Shown here: in pieces, positions 24,362-32,753 of the stretch
Layout: every line of letters begins with the position of its first letter
How positions within the stretch are numbered: position 1 is the first letter of the stretch
Assembly: GCA_902809935.1 (NCBI GenBank)
Contig: LR778134.1
Span: forward strand, 992,001-1,056,000
Direction of reading: 5' to 3'
Origin: Ruminococcaceae bacterium BL-4
GTDB taxonomy: Bacteria; Bacillota; Clostridia; Oscillospirales; Acutalibacteraceae
DNA: 64,000 bases
Position numbers and translations under genes: made by a program
Notes under the pieces: model-generated
What the model was told of the DNA's origin: nothing
What the model saw: only the letters and a program-made list of their open reading frames with translations
The model's database searches: none

Positions 24362-25426
24362 ATGAGTGAAATTTCTCTGAAAGACATCGAGACGTATGGG
24401 GAAAACGGTTACGACATGTACCGGGTGCCGGGGATGGTAGTGCTTAGCAACGATGACGTTTTGCTGTACTATGAAGCGCGCGCTGCTGCGTCGGATCAGC
24501 GAAGATTGCTCTTGCGGCGAAGCTGTAACAAAGGCAAAAGTTTTGGCGAACCTTCCGCTTTAAAAAAAGAAAAGGACGGAGTTATGGTACATAATCCTCT
24601 GATGATTTCAGGAACAGGAAAGGAGGTCTATTTTTTCTGGAATGAGGATTATAAACGATTGTATTTTCAGAAAAGCAAAGATTATGGGGAAAACTGGCTG
24701 CCTCAAGTGGAACTGACAAGTGTTGTGGAAGGCTGGAGAAAAGATTGGCCATTAACATTGTTTGCAGTTGCACCAGGGCACGGCCTTCAAATGAAAAATG
24801 GGATTTTGGTGCTCCCGTTGTGGCTCAGCTGTGGAATCAATGCCCATAATCCAGCCTGCTTTGCTTCTCTTTATAGTAAAGATCACGGGGATACATGGAA
24901 AAGGAGTAACTTAGTTCTTTCCAATGATGATGTTCTTGACCCTACGGAGGGAGAAGTTGCGGAGCTTTCAGACGGTAGTTTGTTGGCGACTTTGCGTCAT
25001 GGAGCTCCGGAAACTCGTCTCAGGGCTTTTGTAAGGGGAACTCCGGAACATTGGGGGAATGCTTATCTGGATCCTTCTTTGCCGGATCCGATTTGTGCCG
25101 GAAGCATTATATCTTTGCCCGACCAAACCTTGCTTTTTTCAAACTGTGCATGGAAAGATGAAGCATACCTTTTACAGTATCGTGCAGGCGGAACATTGCA
25201 TTGGAGCAAGAACGCGCGGCAGAATCTGACTTTGCGGAGAAGCATGGATGATGGAAAAACATGGAGTAAAGGAATTCAGCTTTTAAAGCAGGGAGGATAT
25301 TCGGATTTGGGATGCAGCGTAGACGGGGACTTTCTTTACTGCTTCTTTGAACGTGGTTGGATAGGCGGTGACTGTATTTATAATAAGCATTTGACTTTTG
25401 CTCAAATCAAAAAAGAAGTTTTCTGA
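24362..25426 (+). CDS. Sialidase-family (BNR/Asp-box) hydrolase
   Basis: The 354-residue protein has the sialidase beta-propeller marks: an early arginine motif (YRVPGMV, like RIP) and three Asp-boxes, SKDYGENW, SKDHGDTW and SMDDGKTW. An acidic segment (DPTEGEVAELSDGSLLATLR) fits the nucleophile region. There is no signal peptide or anchor, so the protein should be cytoplasmic, unusual for an enzyme acting on host glycans. No sialic acid uptake or lyase genes are near. It could act on an imported sialylated or related compound, or be a BNR protein of other function. It has its own promoter behind a large inverted repeat. Confidence 0.78.
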   Translation: MSEISLKDIETYGENGYDMYRVPGMVVLSNDDVLLYYEARAAASDQRRLLLRRSCNKGKSFGEPSALKKEKDGVMVHNPLMISGTGKEVYFFWNEDYKRLYFQKSKDYGENWLPQVELTSVVEGWRKDWPLTLFAVAPGHGLQMKNGILVLPLWLSCGINAHNPACFASLYSKDHGDTWKRSNLVLSNDDVLDPTEGEVAELSDGSLLATLRHGAPETRLRAFVRGTPEHWGNAYLDPSLPDPICAGSIISLPDQTLLFSNCAWKDEAYLLQYRAGGTLHWSKNARQNLTLRRSMDDGKTWSKGIQLLKQGGYSDLGCSVDGDFLYCFFERGWIGGDCIYNKHLTFAQIKKEVF

Positions 25427-25478
25427 ATCATTTAAATTTTTATTATTGTTAATAAAGAAAGTAATTGACCAGATACTA

Positions 25479-25507
25479 TTGACAAATATCCAGCAGTAAG
25501 ATATATT
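25479..25507 (+). promoter_or_regulatory. Promoter of the hyuA-hyuB-frlB operon
   Basis: A perfect TTGACA and TATATT are separated by 17 bp. Between it and the start lie the inverted half-sites TACTATAACG and CGATATAGTA, about 30 bp apart, possible regulator contacts. Confidence 0.65.
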
Positions 25508-25597
25508 ACAAATTGAGTTGTACTATAACGTTACATTATAAAGCGCAATTAACAAACGATATAGTATGACTAAAAAGTATTAACGAGGTGAAAATCC

Positions 25598-27661
25598 ATG
25601 GGTTATATGATTGGTGTCGATGTGGGCGGCACTTTTACAGACTTTTCGGTTTTCAATCAGGAAACTGGAGAACTGTTCCATTACAAAGACAGTTCCACAC
25701 CGGCGGATCCTTCCCGAGCAATCGTAAAAGGAGTTCAGGATGTACTGAAGATTAAGAAGGCAAAAGCTGATGAAGTCGTTTATTTGGCGCATGGCACAAC
25801 AGTCGGGACGAATGCCCTGATTGAGAAAAAAGGCGCACGTATGGGACTAATTACAACCAAAGGATTTAAAGATCTGATGGAAATCGGAACCCAGCGTCGT
25901 CCGTCTCTTTATGATTTGCAGGCACAAAAGCCGGTGCAGCTCATTCCTTCAGGCTTAAATTGTACGGTTCCGGAACGAATCCTTTTTAACGGTGAGGTAG
26001 AGACTCCTTTGGATGAGGAGGAAACCAGAAAAGTAATTCGGTATCTGAAATCTAAAAAAGTTTCCAGCATTGCAGTCTGCACACTCTTCAGCTTTATTAA
26101 TCCAAAGCATGAAGAGCGGATCAAAGAATTGATTGCAGAGGAATTTCCGGAAGCGTATGTTACGATTTCCAGTGAACTGACACCGGAATTCCGGGAATAT
26201 AGCCGCATGAGTACAACCGTTCTTAATAGCTATCTTGGACCGGTCATGAAAGAGTATGTGCATAATTTCCGCGAATCGATTCGTGACCTTGGGGTAGAAG
26301 TGGAACCGTATATTACGCAGTCTAATGGTTCAATTATTTCGATTAAAGAAACAATCGACTGCCCCATTAAATGTGCAGTTTCCGGACCTTCTGCAGGAGC
26401 GGTTGCTGCTTCTTATATCGGTAAACAATGTAATGCCGATAAGGTCATTACATTTGATATGGGCGGAACCAGTGCAGATATTTCTCTGATAGAAAATTAT
26501 ACGCCGCAGGTTTCCAATGAGCGTGATGTAGAAGGATATCCATGCCGGATTCCAATGATCAATATCATTACAATCGGAGCAGGCGGCGGTTCTATTGCAA
26601 AAATCGATGAAGGCGGCGCACTGAAGGTTGGCCCACGTTCAGCCGGTGCAACGCCCGGACCTGCCTGTTATGAGCGCGGCGGAGAAGATCCCTGCGTAAC
26701 AGATGCCAATATTGTTCTTGGAAAATTAAATCAGAAAAAGATTCTCGGTGGCAGAATGGATGTCAATTTGAAGTTGGCAGAAGAAGCCATCCAGAAAAAG
26801 ATTTGTGATCGAAGCGATCTGAGCATACCGGAAGCGGCAAACGGAATTATTACCGTTGTCAATTCCAACATGGTGCGTGCGGTGCGCAGCGTATCGGTCG
26901 AAAAAGGATACGATGTGCGTGAATTCAGCCTGATGGCATTTGGCGGAGCGGGACCGTTACACGCCTGCGAAGTTGCCAAAGACCTCGGAATTCATACCGT
27001 TATCATTCCGCCGCATCCGGGTACTTTTTGCAGCTTGGGACTGCTTCTTGCAGATACCAAATTTGATATGAGCCGGACCATGATCGTAGATGGTGTTGCT
27101 GAAAATCTTGCTGTAGTAAATGAACAGTTCCAGAGTATGATCCAGCAGGGAACCGAGTCTCTGGACCGTGAAGAGGTACCGCAGGATCGCCGCAGATTTG
27201 AATTTTCCATTGATATGCGTTATCAGCGCCAGAATTTTGAAATTAATATTCCGGTAAGCAGCGGCAAGATCAGTAAAAAAGAGATGGAAAAGGCAATCCG
27301 TGATTTCCATGCAGAACATAAGCGCAGCTACGGATACTGCAATGAAAAAGCAGCAGTACAGTTTGTCAGCTATCGTGTATCCGCAATCGGAATCATTGAT
27401 AAGCCGGAAATGAAGCCTGCTCCGCTTACCCCGGATGCTCCTCTGCCAAAACCGATTGAAACCCGTAAAGTATTGTTCCAAGGGAAAAACGAATATGTAA
27501 AGACTCCGGTTTACCAGCGCTTTGACTTTGTACCCGGACAAACACTTTGCGGTCCGTGCATTTTGGAACAGATGGATACAACGCTTGTGGTTCCCAAAAA
27601 CTGGACTCTTCATGTGGATGGATATGAAAACTTGTTGATTAAAGATAATGAGGTGAACTGA
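25598..27661 (+). CDS. Hydantoinase/oxoprolinase A subunit (HyuA-like)
   Basis: The 687-residue protein is the ATPase-fold subunit of the ATP-dependent cyclic amidase family (N-methylhydantoinase A, 5-oxoprolinase; acetone carboxylase is related). The N-terminal phosphate motif IGVDVGGTFTDF, the HGTTVGTNALIE motif, the second phosphate motif ITFDMGGTSADIS and the FGGAGPLHA motif are all present. With subunit B it phosphorylates and opens a cyclic amide such as a hydantoin or 5-oxoproline; the substrate cannot be fixed by motif. GAGGTGA precedes the ATG, and hyuB starts 1 bp after its stop. Neighbours suggest a role in modified amino acid breakdown. Confidence 0.88.
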   Translation: MGYMIGVDVGGTFTDFSVFNQETGELFHYKDSSTPADPSRAIVKGVQDVLKIKKAKADEVVYLAHGTTVGTNALIEKKGARMGLITTKGFKDLMEIGTQRRPSLYDLQAQKPVQLIPSGLNCTVPERILFNGEVETPLDEEETRKVIRYLKSKKVSSIAVCTLFSFINPKHEERIKELIAEEFPEAYVTISSELTPEFREYSRMSTTVLNSYLGPVMKEYVHNFRESIRDLGVEVEPYITQSNGSIISIKETIDCPIKCAVSGPSAGAVAASYIGKQCNADKVITFDMGGTSADISLIENYTPQVSNERDVEGYPCRIPMINIITIGAGGGSIAKIDEGGALKVGPRSAGATPGPACYERGGEDPCVTDANIVLGKLNQKKILGGRMDVNLKLAEEAIQKKICDRSDLSIPEAANGIITVVNSNMVRAVRSVSVEKGYDVREFSLMAFGGAGPLHACEVAKDLGIHTVIIPPHPGTFCSLGLLLADTKFDMSRTMIVDGVAENLAVVNEQFQSMIQQGTESLDREEVPQDRRRFEFSIDMRYQRQNFEINIPVSSGKISKKEMEKAIRDFHAEHKRSYGYCNEKAAVQFVSYRVSAIGIIDKPEMKPAPLTPDAPLPKPIETRKVLFQGKNEYVKTPVYQRFDFVPGQTLCGPCILEQMDTTLVVPKNWTLHVDGYENLLIKDNEVN

Positions 27662-27662
27662 A

Positions 27663-29405
27663 ATGGCGGGAAAGAAAGCAGATACCGTTACGGTAGAAGT
27701 GGTACGAAACCTTTTAATGAGTATTGCTGAAGAGACTTATGGAATCATTATTCGCAGTGCTTATTCGACGAATATGAAAGAGCGCCATGACGTTTGCACT
27801 GCTGTAATCGATCCAGATGGAAACAGTGTGGCACAGGTGGAAAGCTTGGCGGCTCTTCTCGGTTCTATGCTGAGTGTTGTACCGAATATTTATGAAAAAT
27901 TCGGCAAGGAGAATGTAAAGCCCGGCGATATGTTTATTGCCAATGACCCCTATCATGGCGGCGGCAATCATCTGCCGGATATTGTGATTGCAGCGCCTGC
28001 CTTTTCCGGCGAAAAATTGATTGGCTGGATCGCAAATATTGCCCACCATTCCGATATCGGCGGAAAAGTACCTGGTTCCACTTCGGGGGATGCGGACAGT
28101 ATCTTCCAGGAAGGAATCCGTATTCCTGTCATTCGGATTCGCGAGGGCGGAGAACTGATTCCCAGTGTGATGGACATGCTTCTGGATAATACCCGTGTGC
28201 CGCAGGAACGTTATGGAGATCTCACGGCACAGATGTCGGCAAACTTGATCGGAATCCAGAGAATTGAAGAAGCGTATGAACATTATCATGACACGCTGAT
28301 TGACTGTATGGAGGAACTGATTCGGTATTCAGAACGCCGTGTGCGTGCAGTTGTCAAAAAGCTGCCCGACGGGACTTATCCCTATATCGACTATGTCGAC
28401 GGCTGCGGCGATAAATATCCGGATCCTCTGCCGATCTCTGTGGCGGTGACCATTAAGGGAGATCATCTGATCTTTGACTTTACCGGAACTGCAGATCAGA
28501 TTGAGGCACCAATCAACGTACCTTATCCCTGTACAAAAGCGGCTGTGTTTTTTGCAGTAAAAGCCCTCATGGGCAGTGATATTCCTGCCAATGAGGGAAT
28601 TAATCGCGCCATTCAGATCATTGCACCGAAAGGCTGCATTGTTAATCCAAATGAGCCTGCACCAATCGGAGCACAGATTGACTGCAGCCAGCGTATTCCG
28701 GATGCAATTTTTGGAGCACTCGCACCGGTGTTCCCGGATACCGTTGTAACAGCAGGAAATGGTGCCTGCACAACAACGATCCTTTCCGGAAATGGAGAAA
28801 TCGGTACCGATAACGTCTTTATTTTCCATGAGGTAATTGCCGGCGGCGGCGGAGCATCGCGTCATTATGATGGCCTCTCCGGGGTACAAGTGAACATGAC
28901 GAATACCTCTAATATGCCGATCGAAGCAACAGAAATGGAATTCACAAAGATTCTTGCCCGAAAATATGAACTTAAAAAAGATTCCGGAGGCGCTGGAGAA
29001 ATGCGCGGCGGCTGCGGAATCGAAAGAGAGCTGGAAATTCTGCAGGATCATGTTTTATATACTGGCCTTGGCGATCGTCATAAGTTCCATCCGTGGGGAT
29101 TAGAGGGAGGCCTCGAAGGAGGCACCGGAGGTTTCTATCATGTTGAAACGGACGGTAAGATCACGAAGATGGGGCATAAGACAACCAGTAAGCCGATGAA
29201 AAAGGGCGATGTGATCCGTGTAATTACGCCGGGAGCCGGCGGATACGGAGATCCTAAAAAACGGCCGGTAGAAAAAGTCTTACAAGATGTTGTCGAGCAG
29301 AAAGTATCAGTTGAAAAAGCAAAAGAACTGTATGGTGTTGTTATTTTGGAAACTTCGGACGGAGACTACCATGTTGACGAAAAAGCGACTGCAGCACTGC
29401 GCTGA
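27663..29405 (+). CDS. Hydantoinase/oxoprolinase B subunit (HyuB-like)
   Basis: The 580-residue protein is the partner of HyuA and would carry the hydrolytic half of the reaction. Family marks include SMKERHDVCTAV-like text (here NMKERHDVCTAVID), NDPYHGGGNHLPDI, the ANIAHHSDIGG segment with likely metal-binding His, and the C-terminal GGAGEMRGG and TPGAGGYGDP motifs. Length is normal for the family. GAGGTGA lies before the ATG inside the end of hyuA. The FrlB-like gene follows after 30 bp in the same direction, so all three are probably one transcript. Confidence 0.88.
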   Translation: MAGKKADTVTVEVVRNLLMSIAEETYGIIIRSAYSTNMKERHDVCTAVIDPDGNSVAQVESLAALLGSMLSVVPNIYEKFGKENVKPGDMFIANDPYHGGGNHLPDIVIAAPAFSGEKLIGWIANIAHHSDIGGKVPGSTSGDADSIFQEGIRIPVIRIREGGELIPSVMDMLLDNTRVPQERYGDLTAQMSANLIGIQRIEEAYEHYHDTLIDCMEELIRYSERRVRAVVKKLPDGTYPYIDYVDGCGDKYPDPLPISVAVTIKGDHLIFDFTGTADQIEAPINVPYPCTKAAVFFAVKALMGSDIPANEGINRAIQIIAPKGCIVNPNEPAPIGAQIDCSQRIPDAIFGALAPVFPDTVVTAGNGACTTTILSGNGEIGTDNVFIFHEVIAGGGGASRHYDGLSGVQVNMTNTSNMPIEATEMEFTKILARKYELKKDSGGAGEMRGGCGIERELEILQDHVLYTGLGDRHKFHPWGLEGGLEGGTGGFYHVETDGKITKMGHKTTSKPMKKGDVIRVITPGAGGYGDPKKRPVEKVLQDVVEQKVSVEKAKELYGVVILETSDGDYHVDEKATAALR

Positions 29406-29435
29406 TTACAACTTAATAGGAAAGGAAGATTTTAT

Positions 29436-30440
29436 ATGATCAAAGGAATGCAGGAAGTTACCGATGTTATGGAACAGGTAAAAGCTCAGTTCGAAAAAGT
29501 GAATGGTGGGCTTAAGTATGTGGTCTTTGTAGCCTGTGGTGGTTCTCTGGCTTCTTCTTACCCGGCACGTTATCTTCTGAATGCTGAGAGCAAGAATCTC
29601 AGTGTATTTGGATATAACAGCAATGAGTTTGTTCATGCAACGCCGAAATGCGTTGGAAAAAACAGCTTGGTGATCTGCACATCCACAAAAGCAACAGCAG
29701 AGACAGTAGAAGCTGTCAAAACAGCAAAAAATCTGGGTGCTGTTACGATTGGACTTACCGGTTATGCCGATAGTCTGACAGCTAAGACTGCCCAGTATTA
29801 TATTACCTATTATCATGCAGACGAGTGGTATGAAGATGCTTCTCTGGTCCATTACAACAGCCAAGGAACAGCTCTTAAGGTCGCGTTTTGGCTTTTAAAA
29901 GAGTATGACCACTATCAGAATTATGAGAAAGCTTTGGAAGGTTTTGAAAAACTTCCGGCAATCTATGCTGCTGCACATGAGACAATGAAACCGATCTCAG
30001 TACAGTTTGGAATGCGGTATAAAGATGACACTGTATTTAATGTTTTAGGTAGCGGTGTCGCATGGGAAGCTGTTTATTCTGATGCATTCTGCTTTTTCCA
30101 GGAAATGCAGACGGTACATTGTGTTCCGATCCATTCTGGAGAGTATTTTCATGGTGCATTTGAAACAACCGATGCAAGTCTGGCAGTTTTGCTCCTAAAG
30201 AGCGTAGGACGTACCAGATACTTGGATGAACGGGCAGAGCGCTTCCTTGATCAGTTTGGCGGACATCATTTTGTGGTTGATGCAAAAGAATTGGGACTTG
30301 ATCAGCTTGACGCTTCTGTTGCGGAATACTTTAATTCTTTGCTTTTGCACCCAATCAGCAAGCAGTTAATTGCTGCAATGGGAGAAGTGCGGATGCATCC
30401 CATGACTTATCGCAGATATATGTGGAAATTTGATTATTAA
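29436..30440 (+). CDS. SIS-domain sugar-phosphate isomerase/deglycase, FrlB-like
   Basis: The 334-residue protein has two SIS domains, like the isomerase half of GlmS but without a glutaminase domain. It resembles fructoselysine-6-phosphate deglycase (FrlB): FVACGGSLASSYPARYL near the N-terminus, ICTSTKATAETVEA in the sugar-phosphate loop, IHSGEYFHGAFE, and a Tyr/Arg-rich end (YRRYMWKFDY). FrlB splits a 6-phosphorylated Amadori compound into glucose-6-phosphate and the free amine. A partner FrlD-like kinase lies 1.4 kb downstream. The exact amine is unknown. AGGAAAGGAAG precedes the ATG. Confidence 0.8.
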   Translation: MIKGMQEVTDVMEQVKAQFEKVNGGLKYVVFVACGGSLASSYPARYLLNAESKNLSVFGYNSNEFVHATPKCVGKNSLVICTSTKATAETVEAVKTAKNLGAVTIGLTGYADSLTAKTAQYYITYYHADEWYEDASLVHYNSQGTALKVAFWLLKEYDHYQNYEKALEGFEKLPAIYAAAHETMKPISVQFGMRYKDDTVFNVLGSGVAWEAVYSDAFCFFQEMQTVHCVPIHSGEYFHGAFETTDASLAVLLLKSVGRTRYLDERAERFLDQFGGHHFVVDAKELGLDQLDASVAEYFNSLLLHPISKQLIAAMGEVRMHPMTYRRYMWKFDY

Positions 30441-30475
30441 TGAGATGAAATTATCTTTTTAGTGTTTGATTTTTT

Positions 30476-30519
30476 AAAGCAGGATTCGCCTCTTTTCCTT
30501 TGGGCGGACCTGCTTTTTT
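30476..30519 (+). terminator. Terminator after the FrlB-like gene
   Basis: AAAGCAGG-TTCGCC pairs with GGGCGGA-CCTGCTTT, and the product ends in six T residues. Confidence 0.85.
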
Positions 30520-30542
30520 GAAAAAAATAAATATATGGGATG

Positions 30543-30571
30543 TTGTGATTTCATATAAAACATATTATAAT
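30543..30571 (+). promoter_or_regulatory. Promoter of the gntR gene
   Basis: TTGTGA and a perfect TATAAT are 17 bp apart, followed within 16 bp by a palindrome. Confidence 0.6.
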
Positions 30572-30586
30572 GATTAGCAGTGGTAG

Positions 30587-30600
30587 TTATATTCATATAA
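30587..30600. promoter_or_regulatory. Palindrome TTATAT-N2-ATATAA, possible GntR operator
   Basis: A perfect AT-rich palindrome lies just after the -10 box of the GntR gene. The same half-sites recur with a 7-bp gap before the FrlD-like operon. Autoregulation is a reasonable inference, but AT-rich palindromes arise easily by chance. Confidence 0.4.
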
Positions 30601-30632
30601 TTTAAAAACTAGATAAAAAGGAAAGAAATATT

Positions 30633-31355
30633 ATGGAATTAAATTATGAAAGCATTGTGCCGCTGTATGAACAGATCATGGAGAGCATCAAGCAGGAAAT
30701 GCATAGTGGAAATTTGGCTCCGCATCAAAAACTGCCAACAGAAGATGAGCTGAGTACGCAGTATGGTGTAAGCCGAATTACGATCAGAAGAGCAATCGCA
30801 GAGTTGGTTAAGCAGGGCCTTGTTGAAAAAAAGCAGGGTAAAGGGACTTTTGTTGCTGCGCCAAAATTACGAAAAGCATTTAACCGCCCTGGAATGAGCT
30901 TTACAGAAATTTGTGCTGCAAACGGGATGAAAGCGAGTGCGAAGATTCTCTTTTCCGGAGTGGAAATTCCTCAAAATGAACAGGTAGTCAAATGGTTAGG
31001 GCTGAAACCGGGGGTTCAGGCAGTCAGAATTTTGCGCCTTCGCTATGCAGATGGTCGCCCGCTGGTGATTGAGGATAATTATTTTTCTATGGAATATGCT
31101 TATTTGCTGGCGGTTGACCTAGAGCATAATTCTCTGTATCACTATCTTCGTGAGAAAAAAGGGATTGAAATTATTCCAGGTGAAGTGATTCTTCGTTTAG
31201 TCCGCGCCGATTCTAAAACGGCAAAATTGTTGGAAGTAAGCCGTGGAACCCCGATGCTCCAGATTGACAGCTGTACTCGAAAGGGAGATGGGGATGTTTT
31301 GCATACCTGTCATCAGGTAGGGTACGGTGAAGATTTCGATTTTATTGTGCGCTGA
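30633..31355 (+). CDS. GntR-family regulator with UTRA domain (HutC type)
   Basis: The 240-residue regulator has an N-terminal winged helix (YEQIMESIKQEMHSG, LPTEDELSTQYGVSRITIRRA, KQGKGTFV) and a UTRA ligand-binding domain. UTRA domains usually bind small metabolites such as sugar phosphates or amino acids. FrlR of the fructoselysine pathway is of this type. Its location between the FrlB-like and FrlD-like operons makes it their likely regulator, with a phosphorylated Amadori intermediate as a candidate effector. AAAGGAAAG precedes the ATG. It has its own promoter and terminator. Confidence 0.88.
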   Translation: MELNYESIVPLYEQIMESIKQEMHSGNLAPHQKLPTEDELSTQYGVSRITIRRAIAELVKQGLVEKKQGKGTFVAAPKLRKAFNRPGMSFTEICAANGMKASAKILFSGVEIPQNEQVVKWLGLKPGVQAVRILRLRYADGRPLVIEDNYFSMEYAYLLAVDLEHNSLYHYLREKKGIEIIPGEVILRLVRADSKTAKLLEVSRGTPMLQIDSCTRKGDGDVLHTCHQVGYGEDFDFIVR

Positions 31356-31398
31356 AAAGATTATTATTTTTGTTATCATTATTTGAGATCAATTTTAT

Positions 31399-31443
31399 GC
31401 CATTGGATTTTTTATTTATCTTAGAAAATTCAATGGCTTTTTT
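31399..31443 (+). terminator. Terminator of gntR
   Basis: GCCATTG and CAATGGC enclose an AT-rich loop of 25 nt and are followed by six T residues. Confidence 0.65.
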
Positions 31444-31678
31444 AAACTCTTTAAAAAGTTTTAAGGCCTTCCATTTTTAAATTATGAATTTTATAATCAT
31501 AAAAAGTTCAAAATGAATTGATTTTTGCTGTTTCAACTTGGAAAAGTAATAAAAAAAGGTTCAAGTTTTTGTGAACATTTAAAAAACAATGGATGATTTG
31601 GATATTAATTAATTTTGTTAAAAAATTACCAAAAGATTGATAAAATAAAATGAATACTAAATATTATGCGAGTAATAA

Positions 31679-31709
31679 TTGACTTTTAAAAAAAAATGGT
31701 GTATATAAT
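31679..31709 (+). promoter_or_regulatory. Promoter of the frlD-dpp operon
   Basis: TTGACT is followed after 17 bp by TATATA, or after 19 bp by a perfect TATAAT. Confidence 0.6.
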
Positions 31710-31722
31710 GATATATAAGATG

Positions 31723-31741
31723 TTATATTGGAACAATATAA
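31723..31741. promoter_or_regulatory. Operator-like palindrome TTATATTG-N3-CAATATAA
   Basis: TTATATTGGAACAATATAA is a perfect 8-bp inverted repeat just downstream of the -10 box. It shares the outer TTATAT/ATATAA half-sites with the palindrome at the gntR promoter, so it may be bound by the same GntR protein. Confidence 0.5.
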
Positions 31742-31838
31742 AAGCAGGGCCGATTGATATCTTAACATTGAAATAATTAAAGTGGGAAAATGCAGGATTA
31801 TAATTTTCAATTTTCTAGTACTGCGGAGGATAACGGAT

Positions 31839-32705
31839 ATGATTAGAACAATTGGAATCGGAGATAATGTCTGTGATAAATACCGGCACTTGTCGAAAAT
31901 GTTTCCAGGAGGGCAGGCACTCAACTTTTCTGTTTACTGTCGAATGGAGAAACAGCAAAGTGCTTATCTGGGCGTTTTCGGGAACGATGCGGCAGCTGCG
32001 CATGTAAAACATGTTTTAGATTTGTTGGGGGTAGATCGCTCTCATTGCAGAGAATATCCGGAAGAAAATGGTTTTGCAATGGTTGATCTAAAAAATGGAG
32101 ATCGGGTTTTTATCACAAGCAATAAAGGCGGTGCTTTAAGAAATCACCCGTTGGTACTCTCTCAGGAAGACCTTCAGTATCTCAATGAATTTGATGTTAT
32201 GCACACCAGCAATAACAGTTATATTCTTGAAGAGCTGCCCAAATTGCAGAAGCTGAATGGGATTTTATCTTATGATTTTTCCGGTTCGTGGAAAGATGAG
32301 GAACAGACTCAAAAAATTTGTCCTTATCTGGATGCGGCATTTCTTTCTTGTTCTTCCTTATCAAAAGAAGAAGTGCAAGACCTGCAAATGAAGATGCATG
32401 GTTGGGGCTGTAAATTGATTACTGTGACCCGTGGGGAGAAAGGTGCCATCCTTTATGATGGAAACCGCTTTTATGAAAACATTCCGCATTTAGTGAAAGC
32501 AGTTGATACCCTTGGCGCCGGCGATTCTTTTGCAACGGGAGTCCTTCTGGTTTATGGGGAAAGCAGAAAAGAAGGGCTTTTGCAGAAAGATTCAGAAGCT
32601 TATCGTGGAATGATAAAACAGGCAATGGAAAAAGGTGCAGAGCTGTCTGCAAAAACATGTATGACCTATGGTGCTTTCGGATATGGAACAAAAATGGTTC
32701 CGTAA
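31839..32705 (+). CDS. PfkB-family sugar kinase, fructoselysine 6-kinase-like
   Basis: The 288-residue kinase has the ribokinase catalytic motif DTLGAGDSF (base Asp229) and the N-terminal GG motif. From memory it aligns well with FrlD of Escherichia coli: GDN..D.Y..L.K.F.GG.A.N..VYC near the start and an AKT...YGA end. FrlD phosphorylates fructoselysine on C6 for FrlB. GGAGG lies 9 bp before the chosen ATG; an in-frame upstream extension of 19 codons lacks a site. It is the first gene of an operon with five Dpp/Opp transporter genes. Confidence 0.83.
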   Translation: MIRTIGIGDNVCDKYRHLSKMFPGGQALNFSVYCRMEKQQSAYLGVFGNDAAAAHVKHVLDLLGVDRSHCREYPEENGFAMVDLKNGDRVFITSNKGGALRNHPLVLSQEDLQYLNEFDVMHTSNNSYILEELPKLQKLNGILSYDFSGSWKDEEQTQKICPYLDAAFLSCSSLSKEEVQDLQMKMHGWGCKLITVTRGEKGAILYDGNRFYENIPHLVKAVDTLGAGDSFATGVLLVYGESRKEGLLQKDSEAYRGMIKQAMEKGAELSAKTCMTYGAFGYGTKMVP

Positions 32706-32753
32706 TTTAGATATTTTTATCTTCTATATCACTGGAGAAAGAAGGCGATTCGC

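Larger units (their letters stand above)
31356..31838. other. Gene-free regulatory gap before the FrlD-like operon
   Basis: No gene is seen in this AT-rich stretch. It holds the gntR terminator at its left end and, at its right, a promoter and an operator-like palindrome, listed separately. The middle, about 31450-31670, shows nothing I can name. Confidence 0.6.

Noticed and set aside
28329-29051. Minus-strand frame of 240 codons inside hyuB
   Set aside because: It is a Cys/His-rich antisense shadow of a clear HyuB gene.
29436-30440. GlmS glucosamine synthase
   Set aside because: There is no N-terminal glutaminase domain, and the neighbouring FrlD-like kinase favours a FrlB-type deglycase.
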